From positions 61,396 through 125,395 of the forward strand of contig CAILUU010000046.1 in NCBI GenBank assembly GCA_903837525.1: a stretch of DNA of 64,000 bases, given 5' to 3'. Source of the stretch: an uncultured Bacteroidota bacterium (GTDB lineage: Bacteria; Bacteroidota; Bacteroidia; Chitinophagales; Chitinophagaceae). The first letter of the stretch is position 1, and each line of letters opens with the position of its first letter. The position numbers were made by a program, and so were the translations under genes. Under the pieces are notes generated by a model. The model saw nothing but the letters and a program-made list of their open reading frames with translations, was not told the DNA's origin and made no database searches. Positions 1-9,726 of the stretch are shown piece by piece.

Positions 1-2111
1 TCTGCAATTTTATTTGTTAACTTATTATATTCTCCTGTATAGTTTGCGCCAATTTGTATTTTTTTAAATTGAATTAATTCTTTGCTAAAGTTAATAGTGG
101 GGCGTATATAAATACCCTTTTGTACTGTGTTGTTTGTAGTAGTAAAGCTTAAATTATTTGTGAGTTTCCAACCTTTAATAGTAGCATATTGATTTAGCTG
201 TTGCCTAAACCCCTTATAGTTATCACTTCTAGTATAGTTGAAAATTTCGTAACGAATAGAGTTACCTTTAGCATCTGTTAGCTTTGTAGCAATGTTTGTA
301 ATATGCTCATCGGCATTTGCAATTTCAAAAGGCAAACTCCAATCTCTTAAAAACTCTACATTACGTAATCTTTCTAAGGGTTTAAAACGAGCCTGCACAA
401 ATTCGTAACCAATTTTTGTTTGTATCCTTAACCCATTTTTTAAACCATTTAGTTTTCTATCCTCATCTGTAAACTCAAGCTTAGCAGCAATTCCATCGTC
501 GTTATTTTTATTTTTTTTCGAAAAAAGATTTATATCATATTTAGAGAAAGCGACTTCAGTTTTAATTTTTGTATTTGGTTTAAGTAAATATTCAGTTGCA
601 ACGGTTATTACTTGTATTTTTTTAGCGGTAACTAATAAGCTTACAGGTTCCCAATCGCCTTGCTTTTCATTATTTACACTTGGCTTTACCCAAATAAATG
701 ATTTACCGTTTGTAGCATTTAGCAATTGGGTGTAATTGCCTTTGCCTGGCCCTAAATAGGTAAAGGACACGTTGTATAAAACATCGTTAGGGTTTCCTGA
801 AAGTACAAATATTGAGTCCTTAAAAGTAAGGTTATAGAGGGTGTCAATTTTTTTATACAATATTTTAACAAGACTAAATGTGTCTCGTATTGCATTTTCA
901 AAAAAGGCTGTGTCAATACCATCACCAACATTAGTTAAATATTGTTTTTGTTTAGCATCTAAAGGTTGGTTTATTGACGAATTTTTTGCATCGGAATTAG
1001 AGTACGCTCCTATGCTTACAAATAGCTTATCCTTAAAACTTATTTCATTATGTGCATAAATTTGAGCATTTAAAAAATTTCTATCGGCATATTCAAACTC
1101 TATTTGTATGCGTTTATCTTTTGTAATTAAGTGTTTTGGTGTAAAGGTTACTTCTGCCGTATTATAGTTAATAATATAATCCTGATCTTCTCCACGTTGG
1201 AGCAAAAGACCATCCATAAAGACCCTTTCGGTACCTGCTAATACTACAAAAAATAATTCAAGATTAGGTGTTTTAAGCCGGTATGGACCTTGGTTTCCTT
1301 CAATAGTTTCTAAAAAATTACGGGTAAATTTTCCTTTAGCTATTGCACCACTTACTAAAAAAGATTCTTTTATATTTTTACCAATTTTATTATCGGTTAT
1401 AAAAGAAATCCCTTGTAAGCGTTTATAAAAATTTAAAAAATAATTTTTATTTTGGCGTATATCAATATCGCCTAAGTTTACTTGCCAATTTTTCTTTTTT
1501 ACTTGTAAATAAATTTTATCAAACTCATTTAAGTTTTGTGTATTTCCCTCGGGTTGTATAGGAATATTATTGTCGGTAATAGCAGCCGTTAGCTCTAAAC
1601 TATCGCCTATAAAACCATTTAGTTGTAAGTTTAAACTACTATTTACAACAGCATCTTGACTATTGCCAAACGAAATTCCTCTACCAAAACTTCCTTCTGA
1701 TTTTATAGTACCAAAATCAAATAAAGGGTTTCCTTGTTTTTCAATTGGTGTTAAGCGAAAACGTTTATTAGCTAAAAAATTATTTTTAATACTATCATAG
1801 TCGTACCCTTTTACGCTCGTATTTAATTTAAACGGAAAAACTCTATACCGCACTACAACGCTATCTTTTAGTAGTTTTATTAACCAAGTTAGTATAGCAT
1901 TTACTTCATTTACTTTGTATAGTGACTTATCTATTCCATCTATTGTTATAGAATTTGGAATAATGCTTAGTGAATCTAATTTTAGTATGTTTTGTGCCGT
2001 ACTAATTAGTTTAATGCGTTGGTTAGATAAATTTGATGGAACATCCTGAGCAATAACTGTAAGCACAGATAGTAAACTTAAAAAAAGTAGATATATTTTT
2101 TTAACTTTCAA
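1..2111 (-). CDS. Large outer-membrane beta-barrel-like protein, 5' part only (runs off left edge)
   Basis: The frame is open from the left edge to 2111 on the minus strand, giving the first 703 residues of a longer protein. The likely start is a TTG at 2111: an in-frame TAA lies just upstream and no ATG falls before the hydrophobic signal peptide ([19 protein letters not shown], cleavage after AQ). The mature part is rich in alternating polar/hydrophobic strands and has phrases such as [19 protein letters not shown], which recall the strand-rich N-terminal part of SprA-type outer-membrane proteins. I do not recognise a named family, so the function is unknown. It is followed by sdhB upstream on the same strand, separated by a terminator, so it is probably its own transcript. 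The start codon choice is uncertain. Confidence 0.7.
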   Translation of the reverse strand, partial: MKVKKIYLLFLSLLSVLTVIAQDVPSNLSNQRIKLISTAQNILKLDSLSIIPNSITIDGIDKSLYKVNEVNAILTWLIKLLKDSVVVRYRVFPFKLNTSVKGYDYDSIKNNFLANKRFRLTPIEKQGNPLFDFGTIKSEGSFGRGISFGNSQDAVVNSSLNLQLNGFIGDSLELTAAITDNNIPIQPEGNTQNLNEFDKIYLQVKKKNWQVNLGDIDIRQNKNYFLNFYKRLQGISFITDNKIGKNIKESFLVSGAIAKGKFTRNFLETIEGNQGPYRLKTPNLELFFVVLAGTERVFMDGLLLQRGEDQDYIINYNTAEVTFTPKHLITKDKRIQIEFEYADRNFLNAQIYAHNEISFKDKLFVSIGAYSNSDAKNSSINQPLDAKQKQYLTNVGDGIDTAFFENAIRDTFSLVKILYKKIDTLYNLTFKDSIFVLSGNPNDVLYNVSFTYLGPGKGNYTQLLNATNGKSFIWVKPSVNNEKQGDWEPVSLLVTAKKIQVITVATEYLLKPNTKIKTEVAFSKYDINLFSKKNKNNDDGIAAKLEFTDEDRKLNGLKNGLRIQTKIGYEFVQARFKPLERLRNVEFLRDWSLPFEIANADEHITNIATKLTDAKGNSIRYEIFNYTRSDNYKGFRQQLNQYATIKGWKLTNNLSFTTTNNTVQKGIYIRPTINFSKELIQFKKIQIGANYTGEYNKLTNKIA

Positions 2112-2180
2112 AAAGTAACAATGATTGATGCATTATAAAAATACGTAATTAAAAATAAGTAAGTCTTAAGTGGGCTTAAT

Positions 2181-2209
2181 AAAAAATGCCTCCATAAATT
2201 GAAGGCATT
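2181..2209 (-). terminator. Intrinsic terminator after sdhB
   Basis: Inverted repeat AATGCCT / AGGCATT (2185-2191 and 2203-2209) with a short loop. Read on the minus strand it is followed by a run of six T. It lies 22 bases past the sdhB stop, so it should end the sdhCAB transcript before the next gene on the same strand. Confidence 0.7.
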
Positions 2210-2231
2210 ATATTCATTAAAATAAATAAAT

Positions 2232-2996
2232 TTATTCCTCCGTACTTAACGACGCACTTAAATACTCTCTATTTAACCGGGCAATATTACTAACCGAAAT
2301 ACCTTTAGGGCATTCAGCCTCACAAGCGTAGGTATTGGTGCAATTTCCAAATGCTTCCTTATCCATTTGAGCGACCATATTTAAAACCCGACTTTCTCTT
2401 TCTGGCTGGCCTTGTGGTAGCAATGCAAGTTGACTTACTTTAGCACTAACAAATAACATAGCACTACTATTTTTACAGGCAGCAACACAAGCACCGCAAC
2501 CAATACAAGCTGCTGCCATAAATGCATCATCTGCATTTTTTTTATCAATAGGCAAGGCATTTGCATCTTGTGCATTACCCGTATTTACACTAATGTATCC
2601 ACCAGCTTGTATAATTCTATCAAAGGCAGATCTATTAACCATTAAATCTTTAATAACAGGAAAAGCCTTACTACGCCATGGTTCTACTACAATAGTATCA
2701 CCATCTTTAAAAGCCCTCATATGTAATTGGCAAGTGGTATTTTTTTCCCAAGGACCATGTGCTCTACCATTTATATACATACTACACATTCCACAAATAC
2801 CTTCTCTGCAATCGTGGTCAAAAGCAATAGGCTCTTTACCTTCCAATATTAATTGTTCATTTAACACATCAAACATTTCTAAAAAGCTCATTTCGCTAGA
2901 AATATCTTTTACTTGATAGATTTCAAAACTGCCCGATGCGTTTGTATTTTTTTGTTTCCACACTTTAAGTGTGAGGTTCATATTGTAATGTTCCAT
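2232..2996 (-). CDS. sdhB: Succinate dehydrogenase/fumarate reductase iron-sulfur subunit
   Basis: Electron-transfer subunit of respiratory complex II, bound to the inner face of the cytoplasmic membrane. The protein is 254 residues. The [2Fe-2S] ligands are visible as C63, C68, C71 and C89 (motif CREGICGMC). The [4Fe-4S] and [3Fe-4S] ligands sit in [11 protein letters not shown] (C164, C167, C170, C174) and around C219, C225 and C229 (ACEAECPKG). It is the last gene of sdhC-sdhA-sdhB, 17 bases after sdhA. A second ATG five codons in (2981, MNLTLKVW) is also a plausible start. All cluster ligands are present, so the protein looks functional. Confidence 0.97.
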   Translation of the reverse strand: MEHYNMNLTLKVWKQKNTNASGSFEIYQVKDISSEMSFLEMFDVLNEQLILEGKEPIAFDHDCREGICGMCSMYINGRAHGPWEKNTTCQLHMRAFKDGDTIVVEPWRSKAFPVIKDLMVNRSAFDRIIQAGGYISVNTGNAQDANALPIDKKNADDAFMAAACIGCGACVAACKNSSAMLFVSAKVSQLALLPQGQPERESRVLNMVAQMDKEAFGNCTNTYACEAECPKGISVSNIARLNREYLSASLSTEE

Positions 2997-3013
2997 TTGT
3001 AATGGTTAGTTTT

Positions 3014-4990
3014 TTATTTATAAGAACGTTGACTCGGTTTCACAATTTCAAAATTCAATTCTTCTTTTTCTAACTCCCAATTACTTTCGCCAACATATTT
3101 CCATGCTGCTACATAATTGTAGTTTTCATCATCTCGTTTTGCTTCTCCGTCTTCTGTTTGGCTTTCCTCTCTAAAATGCCCTCCGCAGCTTTCGTTACGG
3201 TCTAACGCATCTTTACACATTAACTCACCAAGCTCAATAAAATCGGCTACTCTTCCTGCTTTATCTAATTCTGGGTTCATTTCATTTATTGCTCCTGGTA
3301 TTCTTACATCACTCCAAAACTCTTTTTTTAATGCTTGTACTTCTTCAATAGCTTCTTGCAATACTTTGGCATTACGTGACATTCCACATTTATCCCAAAT
3401 TATTTTACCTAAACGTTTGTGAAAACTTTCTACTGTTTTTGTACCTTTTATATTCATTAAGGTATTTATTCTATCGCTCACTTTCTTTTCTGCCTCTACA
3501 AATGCTGGATGATCGGTAGAGATTGATTTTGTGGCAATATCATCTGCCAAATAACTACCCAATGTATACGGAATAACAAAATAGCCATCTGCCAAGCCTT
3601 GCATTAAAGCGCTTGCTCCAAGTCTATTTGCACCATGGTCGCTAAAGTTAGCTTCGCCTAAAGCATATAAGCCCTTTATGGATGTTTGCAATTCATAATC
3701 TACCCACAGGCCACCCATGGTGTAATGTACTGCAGGGTAAATACGCATAGGCGTTTCGTATGGATTTTCGCCAGTTATTTTATCGTACATCTCAAACAAA
3801 TTACCATACTTCTCTTTCACAACATCTTTACCCAATTCAATAATCTCAGCTTCGGAAGCATTTACATTCCCTTGTTTGCCAGCTTCTATTTTTCCATAGC
3901 GTATAATGGAATCCGAAAAATCTAAATACACAGCCATTTTAGTAGTACCTACTCCATAACCATCATCACATCTTTCCTTAGCAGCTCTACTGGCAACATC
4001 TCTTGGTACTAAATTTCCAAAAGCTGGATAACGTCTTTCCAAATAATAATCTCTTTCTTCTTCAGGAATATCAACAGCCTTACGAGTTTCATTTTTTTGT
4101 TGGGGTACCCAAATACGGCCATCATTACGTAAGCTTTCACTCATTAAAGTAAGTTTGCTTTGATGATCGCCACTTACAGGAATACAAGTTGGATGAATTT
4201 GTGTAAAACATGGATTAGCAAAATGTGCTCCCAACTTATGTGCCTTCCAAGCAGCAGTAACATTGCTACCCATTGCATTGGTAGATAAATAAAATACATT
4301 TCCATATCCACCCGTACATAACAGTACAGCATGTCCGAAGTGTCGCTCCAATTCGCCAGTTACTAAATTACGTGCAATAATACCTCTTGCTTTATCATCA
4401 ACCTTTACCACATCTAACATTTCGTGGCGGCTGTATTGGGTTACATTACCTAAAGCCACTTGCCTTTCTAAGGCACTATATGCACCTAATAAAAGCTGCT
4501 GACCTGTTTGCCCAGCGGCATAAAAGGTACGCTGAACTTGTGTTCCGCCAAAACTACGGTTACTTAACAAACCGCCATATTCTCTTGCAAAAGGAACCCC
4601 TTGTGCAACACATTGATCTATTATTGAGGAACTCACTTCAGCTAAACGATGAACATTGGCTTCTCTAGCTCTATAATCTCCTCCTTTTACCGTATCGTAA
4701 AATAAGCGAAAAACACTATCACCATCGTTTTGATAATTTTTAGCTGCATTAATGCCACCTTGTGCGGCAATGCTGTGTGCTCTACGAGGACTATCTTGAA
4801 AACAAAATGCTTTTACTTTATAACCCATTTCGCCAAGCGATGCGGCAGCACTTGCACCAGCTAAACCAGTACCAACCACAATAATTTCTAACTTTCGTTT
4901 GTTAGCAGGGTTTACCAATTTTACATGCCCTTTATAATCGTTCCACTTTTCGTTCATTGGGCCAGCAGGTATTTTAGAATTTAAAGCCAT
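3014..4990 (-). CDS. sdhA: Succinate dehydrogenase/fumarate reductase flavoprotein subunit
   Basis: Catalytic subunit of complex II, oxidising succinate to fumarate, with covalently bound FAD. The 658-residue length fits the b558-type enzymes of Bacteroidota. The dinucleotide-binding motif [11 protein letters not shown] lies near residues 39-49. The FAD-linked histidine is H72 in [11 protein letters not shown]. The substrate-site segments [10 protein letters not shown] and [12 protein letters not shown] are present, and the C-terminal helical domain is complete. It sits between sdhC (44-base gap) and sdhB (17-base gap), all co-directional. Whether the complex runs mainly as dehydrogenase or fumarate reductase cannot be told from sequence alone. 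Confidence 0.97.
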   Translation of the reverse strand: MALNSKIPAGPMNEKWNDYKGHVKLVNPANKRKLEIIVVGTGLAGASAAASLGEMGYKVKAFCFQDSPRRAHSIAAQGGINAAKNYQNDGDSVFRLFYDTVKGGDYRAREANVHRLAEVSSSIIDQCVAQGVPFAREYGGLLSNRSFGGTQVQRTFYAAGQTGQQLLLGAYSALERQVALGNVTQYSRHEMLDVVKVDDKARGIIARNLVTGELERHFGHAVLLCTGGYGNVFYLSTNAMGSNVTAAWKAHKLGAHFANPCFTQIHPTCIPVSGDHQSKLTLMSESLRNDGRIWVPQQKNETRKAVDIPEEERDYYLERRYPAFGNLVPRDVASRAAKERCDDGYGVGTTKMAVYLDFSDSIIRYGKIEAGKQGNVNASEAEIIELGKDVVKEKYGNLFEMYDKITGENPYETPMRIYPAVHYTMGGLWVDYELQTSIKGLYALGEANFSDHGANRLGASALMQGLADGYFVIPYTLGSYLADDIATKSISTDHPAFVEAEKKVSDRINTLMNIKGTKTVESFHKRLGKIIWDKCGMSRNAKVLQEAIEEVQALKKEFWSDVRIPGAINEMNPELDKAGRVADFIELGELMCKDALDRNESCGGHFREESQTEDGEAKRDDENYNYVAAWKYVGESNWELEKEELNFEIVKPSQRSYK

Positions 4991-5034
4991 TTTTTACGAT
5001 TTTTTGTACTACTTTATTTAAATTAATTCAAGGT

Positions 5035-5727
5035 TTATTGTATCCATCCAAAATAAAATGCTATGGGCATCAGTAAAAACAATAAACAAATAATAAACGT
5101 ATAACCCACACCAATTGTTTTTATTAGCGGTGTATAACGTTTATGGTTTATGCCCAACGTTTGAAAGGCACTTTGAAAGCCATGCAATAAATGCCAAAAT
5201 AAAGAAATTACACCAAGGCTATAAATCAAAACTACCCACCATTTTTGAAACTCTTCTTTCATCTCTAGATACAAATTATGACTAGCATCATTTGCTCCAC
5301 CGTCTGCATACATAGCCACTTTTGTACCGACAAAAAATTTAGAAATATGAATAACTAAAAATATCAATAACAAACTGCCCAAAATACCCATACTGCGGCT
5401 GTACCATTTGCTATTTTCATTTGCAGCAGACATAGCATATTTTGTTGGCCTTGCTGCAGTGTTTTGTTTCCACAATAATAAACCTTGAAGGATATGTGCT
5501 ATTAAACCTGCAAATAAACCAATTTCCATAATACGTATAACCCAATTATGGCTCATAAAATGAGCAGCTGCATTAAAAGTTGCGCCACCATCATTAATAA
5601 AAATGCAAGCATTTACGCCTGCATGTACAATTAAAAAAGTAACCAAAAAAAGACCTGTAAGGCCCATTGTTAATTTTTTGCCTATAGAAGAAGAAAATAA
5701 ATGTTTAAAAGTCATATTACAGATCAT
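5035..5727 (-). CDS. sdhC: Succinate dehydrogenase cytochrome b558 subunit
   Basis: Single membrane-anchor subunit of complex II. It is a 230-residue protein with five predicted transmembrane helices and binds haem b to pass electrons to or from quinone. Histidines suited to haem ligation occur in the helices (for example LIVHAGVNA, HILQGLLLW, LVIHISKF and LLHGFQSAF). The opening FSSSIGKKLTMGLTGLFL is typical of the B-type (b558) family. It is the first gene of sdhCAB and carries the operon promoter 16 bases upstream. A second ATG at 5715 (MTFKHLF) matches the usual family start better than the first ATG at 5727. Confidence 0.95.
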   Translation of the reverse strand: MICNMTFKHLFSSSIGKKLTMGLTGLFLVTFLIVHAGVNACIFINDGGATFNAAAHFMSHNWVIRIMEIGLFAGLIAHILQGLLLWKQNTAARPTKYAMSAANENSKWYSRSMGILGSLLLIFLVIHISKFFVGTKVAMYADGGANDASHNLYLEMKEEFQKWWVVLIYSLGVISLFWHLLHGFQSAFQTLGINHKRYTPLIKTIGVGYTFIICLLFLLMPIAFYFGWIQ

Positions 5728-5742
5728 TGGTTATTGTTAGTG

Positions 5743-5772
5743 CAAATTTACGTCTTAAAGTGTAATAACAAA
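5743..5772 (-). promoter_or_regulatory. Promoter of sdhCAB
   Basis: On the minus strand there is TTTG (5769-5772), an 18-base spacer, and TAAATTTG (5743-5750). This matches the known Bacteroidota primary-sigma promoter, with a -33 TTTG/TTG box and a -7 TAnnTTTG box. It is the cleanest promoter in the window and lies 15 bases before the sdhC ATG, giving a short leader. Confidence 0.75.
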
Positions 5773-5798
5773 TAAAAGTAGGGTTAGTTTATTCAAAA

Positions 5799-6362
5799 CT
5801 AATTTAGCCTTCTAATTACTTCATTATCTACCTGCCCAAAAACAACCTCAGGCTTTAACGTTCTCCATCCTTCAAAATCCATTAGAGTTACATAGTTTGT
5901 TAGCCTAGCCTTTTTAAAATCGTACTGGCTTTGCTCTGGCATATTTAAAATTACAATCCAGCCACCATCCTCTTCAATTTGCTCTTTCCATTCATCGTAA
6001 TAATCTGCATCGCTACTATGAAAGTTTAGAACGTTTTCGGCTATCAACATATATTTATTAATACCTAAAGCATATAAATTGTCAGTAATATCTCTACGCA
6101 ACGTCATAATATCGTTTTCAATAGCATCGTTCCATTCGCCTAATAATTCAATTATGGCGAAGCCATGCTCATAATCAACAAATAAAAGTTTTAGGTAAAG
6201 TGTTTTGCTACCAAAAAAATCCCATTGGGGATGAATGTAATAATTATACACAGTTTGCGAAAACTCAAACTCACTGTAGGTTCTACCATAAAAAGGAGAA
6301 GCTTTATCTTCTTCGGCCGTGTATAAGTGCCGCCAATTATAAAAGGGTTCAATATTTTGCAT
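5799..6362 (-). CDS. Conserved hypothetical protein, about 187 residues
   Basis: A soluble, acidic, aromatic-rich protein with no signal peptide or membrane segment. It opens MQNIEPFYNWRHLYTAEED and contains a tract FAIIELLGEWNDAIENDIM. I recognise no catalytic motif and assign no function. The start is set at the ATG at 6362. An upstream TTG at 6374 in the same frame lies inside the TAAATTTG promoter box and is therefore unlikely to be translated. It is a single gene between the T9SS cargo gene's terminator and sdhC. The next gene downstream has its own promoter. Confidence 0.8.
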   Translation of the reverse strand: MQNIEPFYNWRHLYTAEEDKASPFYGRTYSEFEFSQTVYNYYIHPQWDFFGSKTLYLKLLFVDYEHGFAIIELLGEWNDAIENDIMTLRRDITDNLYALGINKYMLIAENVLNFHSSDADYYDEWKEQIEEDGGWIVILNMPEQSQYDFKKARLTNYVTLMDFEGWRTLKPEVVFGQVDNEVIRRLN

Positions 6363-6371
6363 TTGATTTTG

Positions 6372-6379
6372 CAAATTTA
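6372..6379 (-). promoter_or_regulatory. -7 box of the promoter for the gene at 5799-6362
   Basis: TAAATTTG on the minus strand, nine bases before the ATG at 6362. It fits the Bacteroidota TAnnTTTG -7 consensus. No good TTTG -33 box is visible at the expected distance. It decides the start codon of the gene downstream. Confidence 0.5.
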
Positions 6380-6485
6380 TAGTCTTTTCACAGCACAGAA
6401 AAAAAGTTAAAGGAGTTTTCCCCGAGGTTAATCAAAAAAGTTCTGCGTAAACTCCCACTCTAAACATCTTTGCGGTAAGCAAAAG

Positions 6486-6516
6486 AAAAAGCCTACAACT
6501 TAGTTGTAGGCTTTTT
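6486..6516 (-). terminator. Intrinsic terminator after the T9SS cargo gene
   Basis: Perfect 14-base inverted repeat (6486-6499 and 6503-6516) built on AAAAAGCCTACAAC with a three-base loop. T-runs are present in both reading directions. It lies 19 bases past the stop of the gene at 6536-7759. Confidence 0.85.
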
Positions 6517-6535
6517 GGTACTTATACCAATATTT

Positions 6536-7759
6536 TTATTGAACTACTATTCTTTCGGTAAACATTAATTTTTGGTTAGTATCGCTAACTTTTACTAAGT
6601 ACATACCTTTTGCTAAGGTAGATTTTAACTGTACTTTTTCGGCTTGTACTTTAGCTGCAATGTTTGCTGTTTTATTTAAAATTATTCTGCCTGTTAAATC
6701 AGTAACCGTAATAGTGTAGGTGCCTACGCTTAAATCATCAAACAAAACTTTAAACTCACTGTTTGTTACAGGGTTTGGATATACTCTTGAGCCACCAGAA
6801 ATTACATCAGTATATAATTTTGGTGGTGTAGCATTAAACTTATTTTTTGAGTTGAATTCTTTTTGAGAAAGAAAATTAGCATTGGCTAAATCTGAAGCGT
6901 TGAACTGATTTTCGGTATTTTCAATTTTTGTTGCTGCTAAGGATTTAACATTTACCTTAAATAAACCATCAAAAACTACTGCACTTCCTACAATCATATT
7001 ACCCTCATTATCTACGGCAGATGCGTTTGTTGTAAATGTTGCAGGTAAACCAGTAATCGCTCCATCATAAGTGGCAATTTTGCTATTAACATCTACACTA
7101 AATACATTGTGGTTGGCGCTTACAATAACTAATTTACCAAAGGCATCAGCTACAATATCGCCGCCCCAACTTGTACATTTGTTATGTACCGAAATTGTTT
7201 TGTTACTTTCTGCATCTACCAAAGCGCCTAAATCTTCTACAAGAACTTTTTTACCTGTTGTAAAACGTATTAAATGGTTAGCATCATTGGTAATGGCATA
7301 ACCATAACCATCTGCAGCAATAACCATTCTTGTTAAATGATTTTCTTCGTTTTGATAGGTTGCAGATACTCCAATAATATTTTGCTTAACTACAGTAAAA
7401 CTAGCATTTGCATTGTCTAAATCTAAATAACGAATTTCGGATAAATGCATTGGTGCAAAATACAATCGGTTATGCCTTGCATCTAATGCAGCAGCAGCAA
7501 CACCAAATAGGGTTGGTTTTGAATCTTGTGCATTTAAAGATTTGCTGCCATCAGCGTAGCTCATTTTAAAGGCAGTAGCATCAGCCTCAAACAATGTTTT
7601 AACAACTGTACCCGTTGCTAAATCAACCTGTTTAATATTGTTCCATAAAAATTTATTGTTGTTGCTACCTGTTATAGCATAAGCATTACCAGCATTTTGT
7701 GCTGTAGCTAAAAGTGAACTTGCAATAAATGTTGTGAATAGTAAAAGTTTAAAATTCAT
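6536..7759 (-). CDS. Secreted protein with T9SS type A sorting domain
   Basis: The 407-residue protein has an N-terminal signal peptide (MNFKLLLFTTFIASSLLATAQ). A central region of about 290 residues has repeated short beta-strand motifs such as YAITGSNNNKFLWNNIKQVD and DAFGKLVIVSANHNV, suggesting a propeller-like fold. The C-terminal 80 residues form a type IX secretion sorting domain: VYPNPVTNSEFKVLF, then YTITVTDLTGRIILNKT, then LAKGMYLVKVSDTNQK and a final basic/hydrophobic tail. The established role of this tail is recognition by the T9SS, with export to the cell surface or medium. The ligand or substrate of the propeller-like region is unknown. It is a single-gene unit with a strong terminator. 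Confidence 0.88.
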   Translation of the reverse strand: MNFKLLLFTTFIASSLLATAQNAGNAYAITGSNNNKFLWNNIKQVDLATGTVVKTLFEADATAFKMSYADGSKSLNAQDSKPTLFGVAAAALDARHNRLYFAPMHLSEIRYLDLDNANASFTVVKQNIIGVSATYQNEENHLTRMVIAADGYGYAITNDANHLIRFTTGKKVLVEDLGALVDAESNKTISVHNKCTSWGGDIVADAFGKLVIVSANHNVFSVDVNSKIATYDGAITGLPATFTTNASAVDNEGNMIVGSAVVFDGLFKVNVKSLAATKIENTENQFNASDLANANFLSQKEFNSKNKFNATPPKLYTDVISGGSRVYPNPVTNSEFKVLFDDLSVGTYTITVTDLTGRIILNKTANIAAKVQAEKVQLKSTLAKGMYLVKVSDTNQKLMFTERIVVQ

Positions 7760-7845
7760 AGTGTAAATATTTTAGTTTTTATTATAATACTAAGCTACGT
7801 AATTTCCATAGATAGTTCCAAAAATAAGTTACTAACGGCATGTTA

Positions 7846-8655
7846 TTAAAAAGATTCTATAACATTTTTAACACTCCCTTTTTCTAACAGTAAATTTTTG
7901 GCTTTTTCATAATCCGTTAGGTTAAGCTTTTCCATCACCATTTTTATCCCTCTATCTACCAATTTATCATTTGTTAATTGCATATTTACCATTCTATTAC
8001 CTTCTACCCTACCTAATTGTATCATTAACGCCGTACTTATCATATTTAAAACTAACTTTTGCGCTGTACCACTTTTCATACGTGTGCTACCGGTAATAAA
8101 CTCTGGACCTACCACTACCTCTATAGGAAAATCGGCTGCATGGCTTAAGGGAGATTGTAGGTTGCAACTAATACTACCTGTAACAATTTGATTTTGTTTA
8201 CATTTTTCTAATGCTGCAATTACATAAGGTGTTGTACCACTTGCTGCAATACCTATTACTACATCTTTTTTATTAATAGAATGTTGTTGTAAATCTTTCC
8301 ATCCTTGCTCTACATCATCCTCAGCAAACTCTACAGCTTCTGTAATAGCTTTATTTCCTCCAGCTATTATGGCGATAACTAAGCCATAAGGCACACCAAA
8401 TGTTGGTGGGCACTCACTTGCATCAACCACTCCCAATCTACCGCTCGTACCTGCTCCAATGTAAAACAATCTGCCCCCCACTAGCATTTTATCTACCAAT
8501 ACATTTATCAAGGATTCAATTTGTGGAATAGCTTTTTTTATAGCACTGGGTATTATGGTATCTTCTTTATTGATATTAAGGAGTAATTCGTTAATGGTCA
8601 TTTTTTCTAACTCATTATAAATCGATTCTGCTTCTGTTGTTCGTTTAAATTCCAT
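7846..8655 (-). CDS. murQ: N-acetylmuramic acid 6-phosphate etherase
   Basis: Cleaves the lactyl ether of MurNAc-6-phosphate to give GlcNAc-6-phosphate and D-lactate in peptidoglycan recycling. The 269-residue protein has one SIS domain. Diagnostic segments are GAGTSGRLGVVDASECPPTF (sugar-phosphate binding) and TGSTRMKSGTAQKLVLN near the C-terminal third. The gene starts three bases after the stop of the sugar kinase gene, so the two are co-translated. In Tannerella forsythia a BadF-type MurNAc kinase (MurK) is encoded next to MurQ, which supports the same salvage step here. No MurT-type transporter is in the window. Confidence 0.95.
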   Translation of the reverse strand: MEFKRTTEAESIYNELEKMTINELLLNINKEDTIIPSAIKKAIPQIESLINVLVDKMLVGGRLFYIGAGTSGRLGVVDASECPPTFGVPYGLVIAIIAGGNKAITEAVEFAEDDVEQGWKDLQQHSINKKDVVIGIAASGTTPYVIAALEKCKQNQIVTGSISCNLQSPLSHAADFPIEVVVGPEFITGSTRMKSGTAQKLVLNMISTALMIQLGRVEGNRMVNMQLTNDKLVDRGIKMVMEKLNLTDYEKAKNLLLEKGSVKNVIESF

Positions 8656-8658
8656 ATT

Positions 8659-9501
8659 TTATTGACTATGATACTTAATTAATCCGTCCATTGGTTTTTT
8701 TATAACAATACCTAATTGTAATTCGTAGGCGTTACACATTTCTTTTAAAACATCTTTAAATCCGAAGGCCACACTTCCTACAAAATTAATAGGCATTTGC
8801 CAACTTTCTCTGTATTTATAAATATGATTAAAAAAGAAGTCGTTAAAGGCGTCTCCAATAATGTTTTCAATCATGTAATGTCCTCTATTTTCAATTAAAA
8901 AAGGTACAAACGATGCTAAATAACGGTTTGGTAAGGGTTGTTTGTACACATGATTTAAAATATCCACACTATTGATGGCATATTTTGCATTAAACCTGTC
9001 CATTAAATCTTCATCAAAGGTTTTATATAAAAAATATTGAATTACTTTTTTACCTAAATAGGCCCCACTACCCTCATCGCCTAATACATAACCTAAACCT
9101 GGACTATTTTTTACAATTTTTTTACCATTATAAAAACAACTATTACTACCAGTCCCTAAAATACAAGCAATCCCTTTATTACTGCCACACAAGGCCTTAG
9201 CTGCACCCATTAAATCATGATCAACAGCTGCCTTAGCCTTGGTAAACACAAGGCTAATGGCCTTTTTAACTGATTTTACGTTTTCTGGATTGCTGCAACC
9301 TGTACCATAAAAAAACACTTCATCAATGCGTATATTTTTAATTTTAGGCATTAATTCTTTCTCAATAATTTGTTGTATTTGCTGGGTAGTTAAAAAATAC
9401 GGACTTAGCCCTTGGGTAGTTACTATTTTTTTGGATTTACCGTTTAACAAACACCATTCTGCTTTGGTGGAACCACTATCGCAAATTAGTTTTATAGACA
9501 T
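8659..9501 (-). CDS. BadF/BadG-family amino-sugar kinase, probably MurNAc/GlcNAc kinase (MurK-like)
   Basis: An ASKHA-fold kinase of 280 residues. The phosphate-1 loop is CDSGSTKAEWCLL at the N-terminus. The adenosine/phosphate-2 region is LGTGSNSCFYNGKKI, followed by GLGYVLGDEGSGAYLGKKV, all typical of the BadF/BadG/BcrA/BcrD and GlcNAc kinase group. The neighbouring murQ suggests the product is MurNAc-6-phosphate, as for T. forsythia MurK. Generic GlcNAc kinase activity is equally compatible with the motifs. It leads the two-gene unit. No clear TAnnTTTG box was found in the 225-base divergent region upstream. Confidence 0.88.
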   Translation of the reverse strand: MSIKLICDSGSTKAEWCLLNGKSKKIVTTQGLSPYFLTTQQIQQIIEKELMPKIKNIRIDEVFFYGTGCSNPENVKSVKKAISLVFTKAKAAVDHDLMGAAKALCGSNKGIACILGTGSNSCFYNGKKIVKNSPGLGYVLGDEGSGAYLGKKVIQYFLYKTFDEDLMDRFNAKYAINSVDILNHVYKQPLPNRYLASFVPFLIENRGHYMIENIIGDAFNDFFFNHIYKYRESWQMPINFVGSVAFGFKDVLKEMCNAYELQLGIVIKKPMDGLIKYHSQ

Positions 9502-9714
9502 ATTGGTTTTGTTTATTTAAAAATAAGAAAGTTTAAGGATAGACAGAAAAGAAAGTTTTGCTTTAGATAAAACTGAATTTTTAGTTGAAGTAAACAAAAA
9601 TTTTGAATGTTTTTGTAGTAAAAATCGCCAGATATAATTAGCTCCAATGAGTTTACTAAATATTACCCCTTATTTTCTATTTTTTAGTAAGATGCTTAGT
9701 GGCATTCAAATAAT

Positions 9715-9722
9715 TATCTTTG
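9715..9722 (+). promoter_or_regulatory. -7 box of the promoter for the S41 protease gene
   Basis: TATCTTTG fits TAnnTTTG and ends four bases before the ATG at 9727. With transcription expected to begin a few bases past the box, the mRNA would start at or almost at the start codon. The -33 region is weak. Confidence 0.5.
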
Positions 9723-9726
9723 CCGA

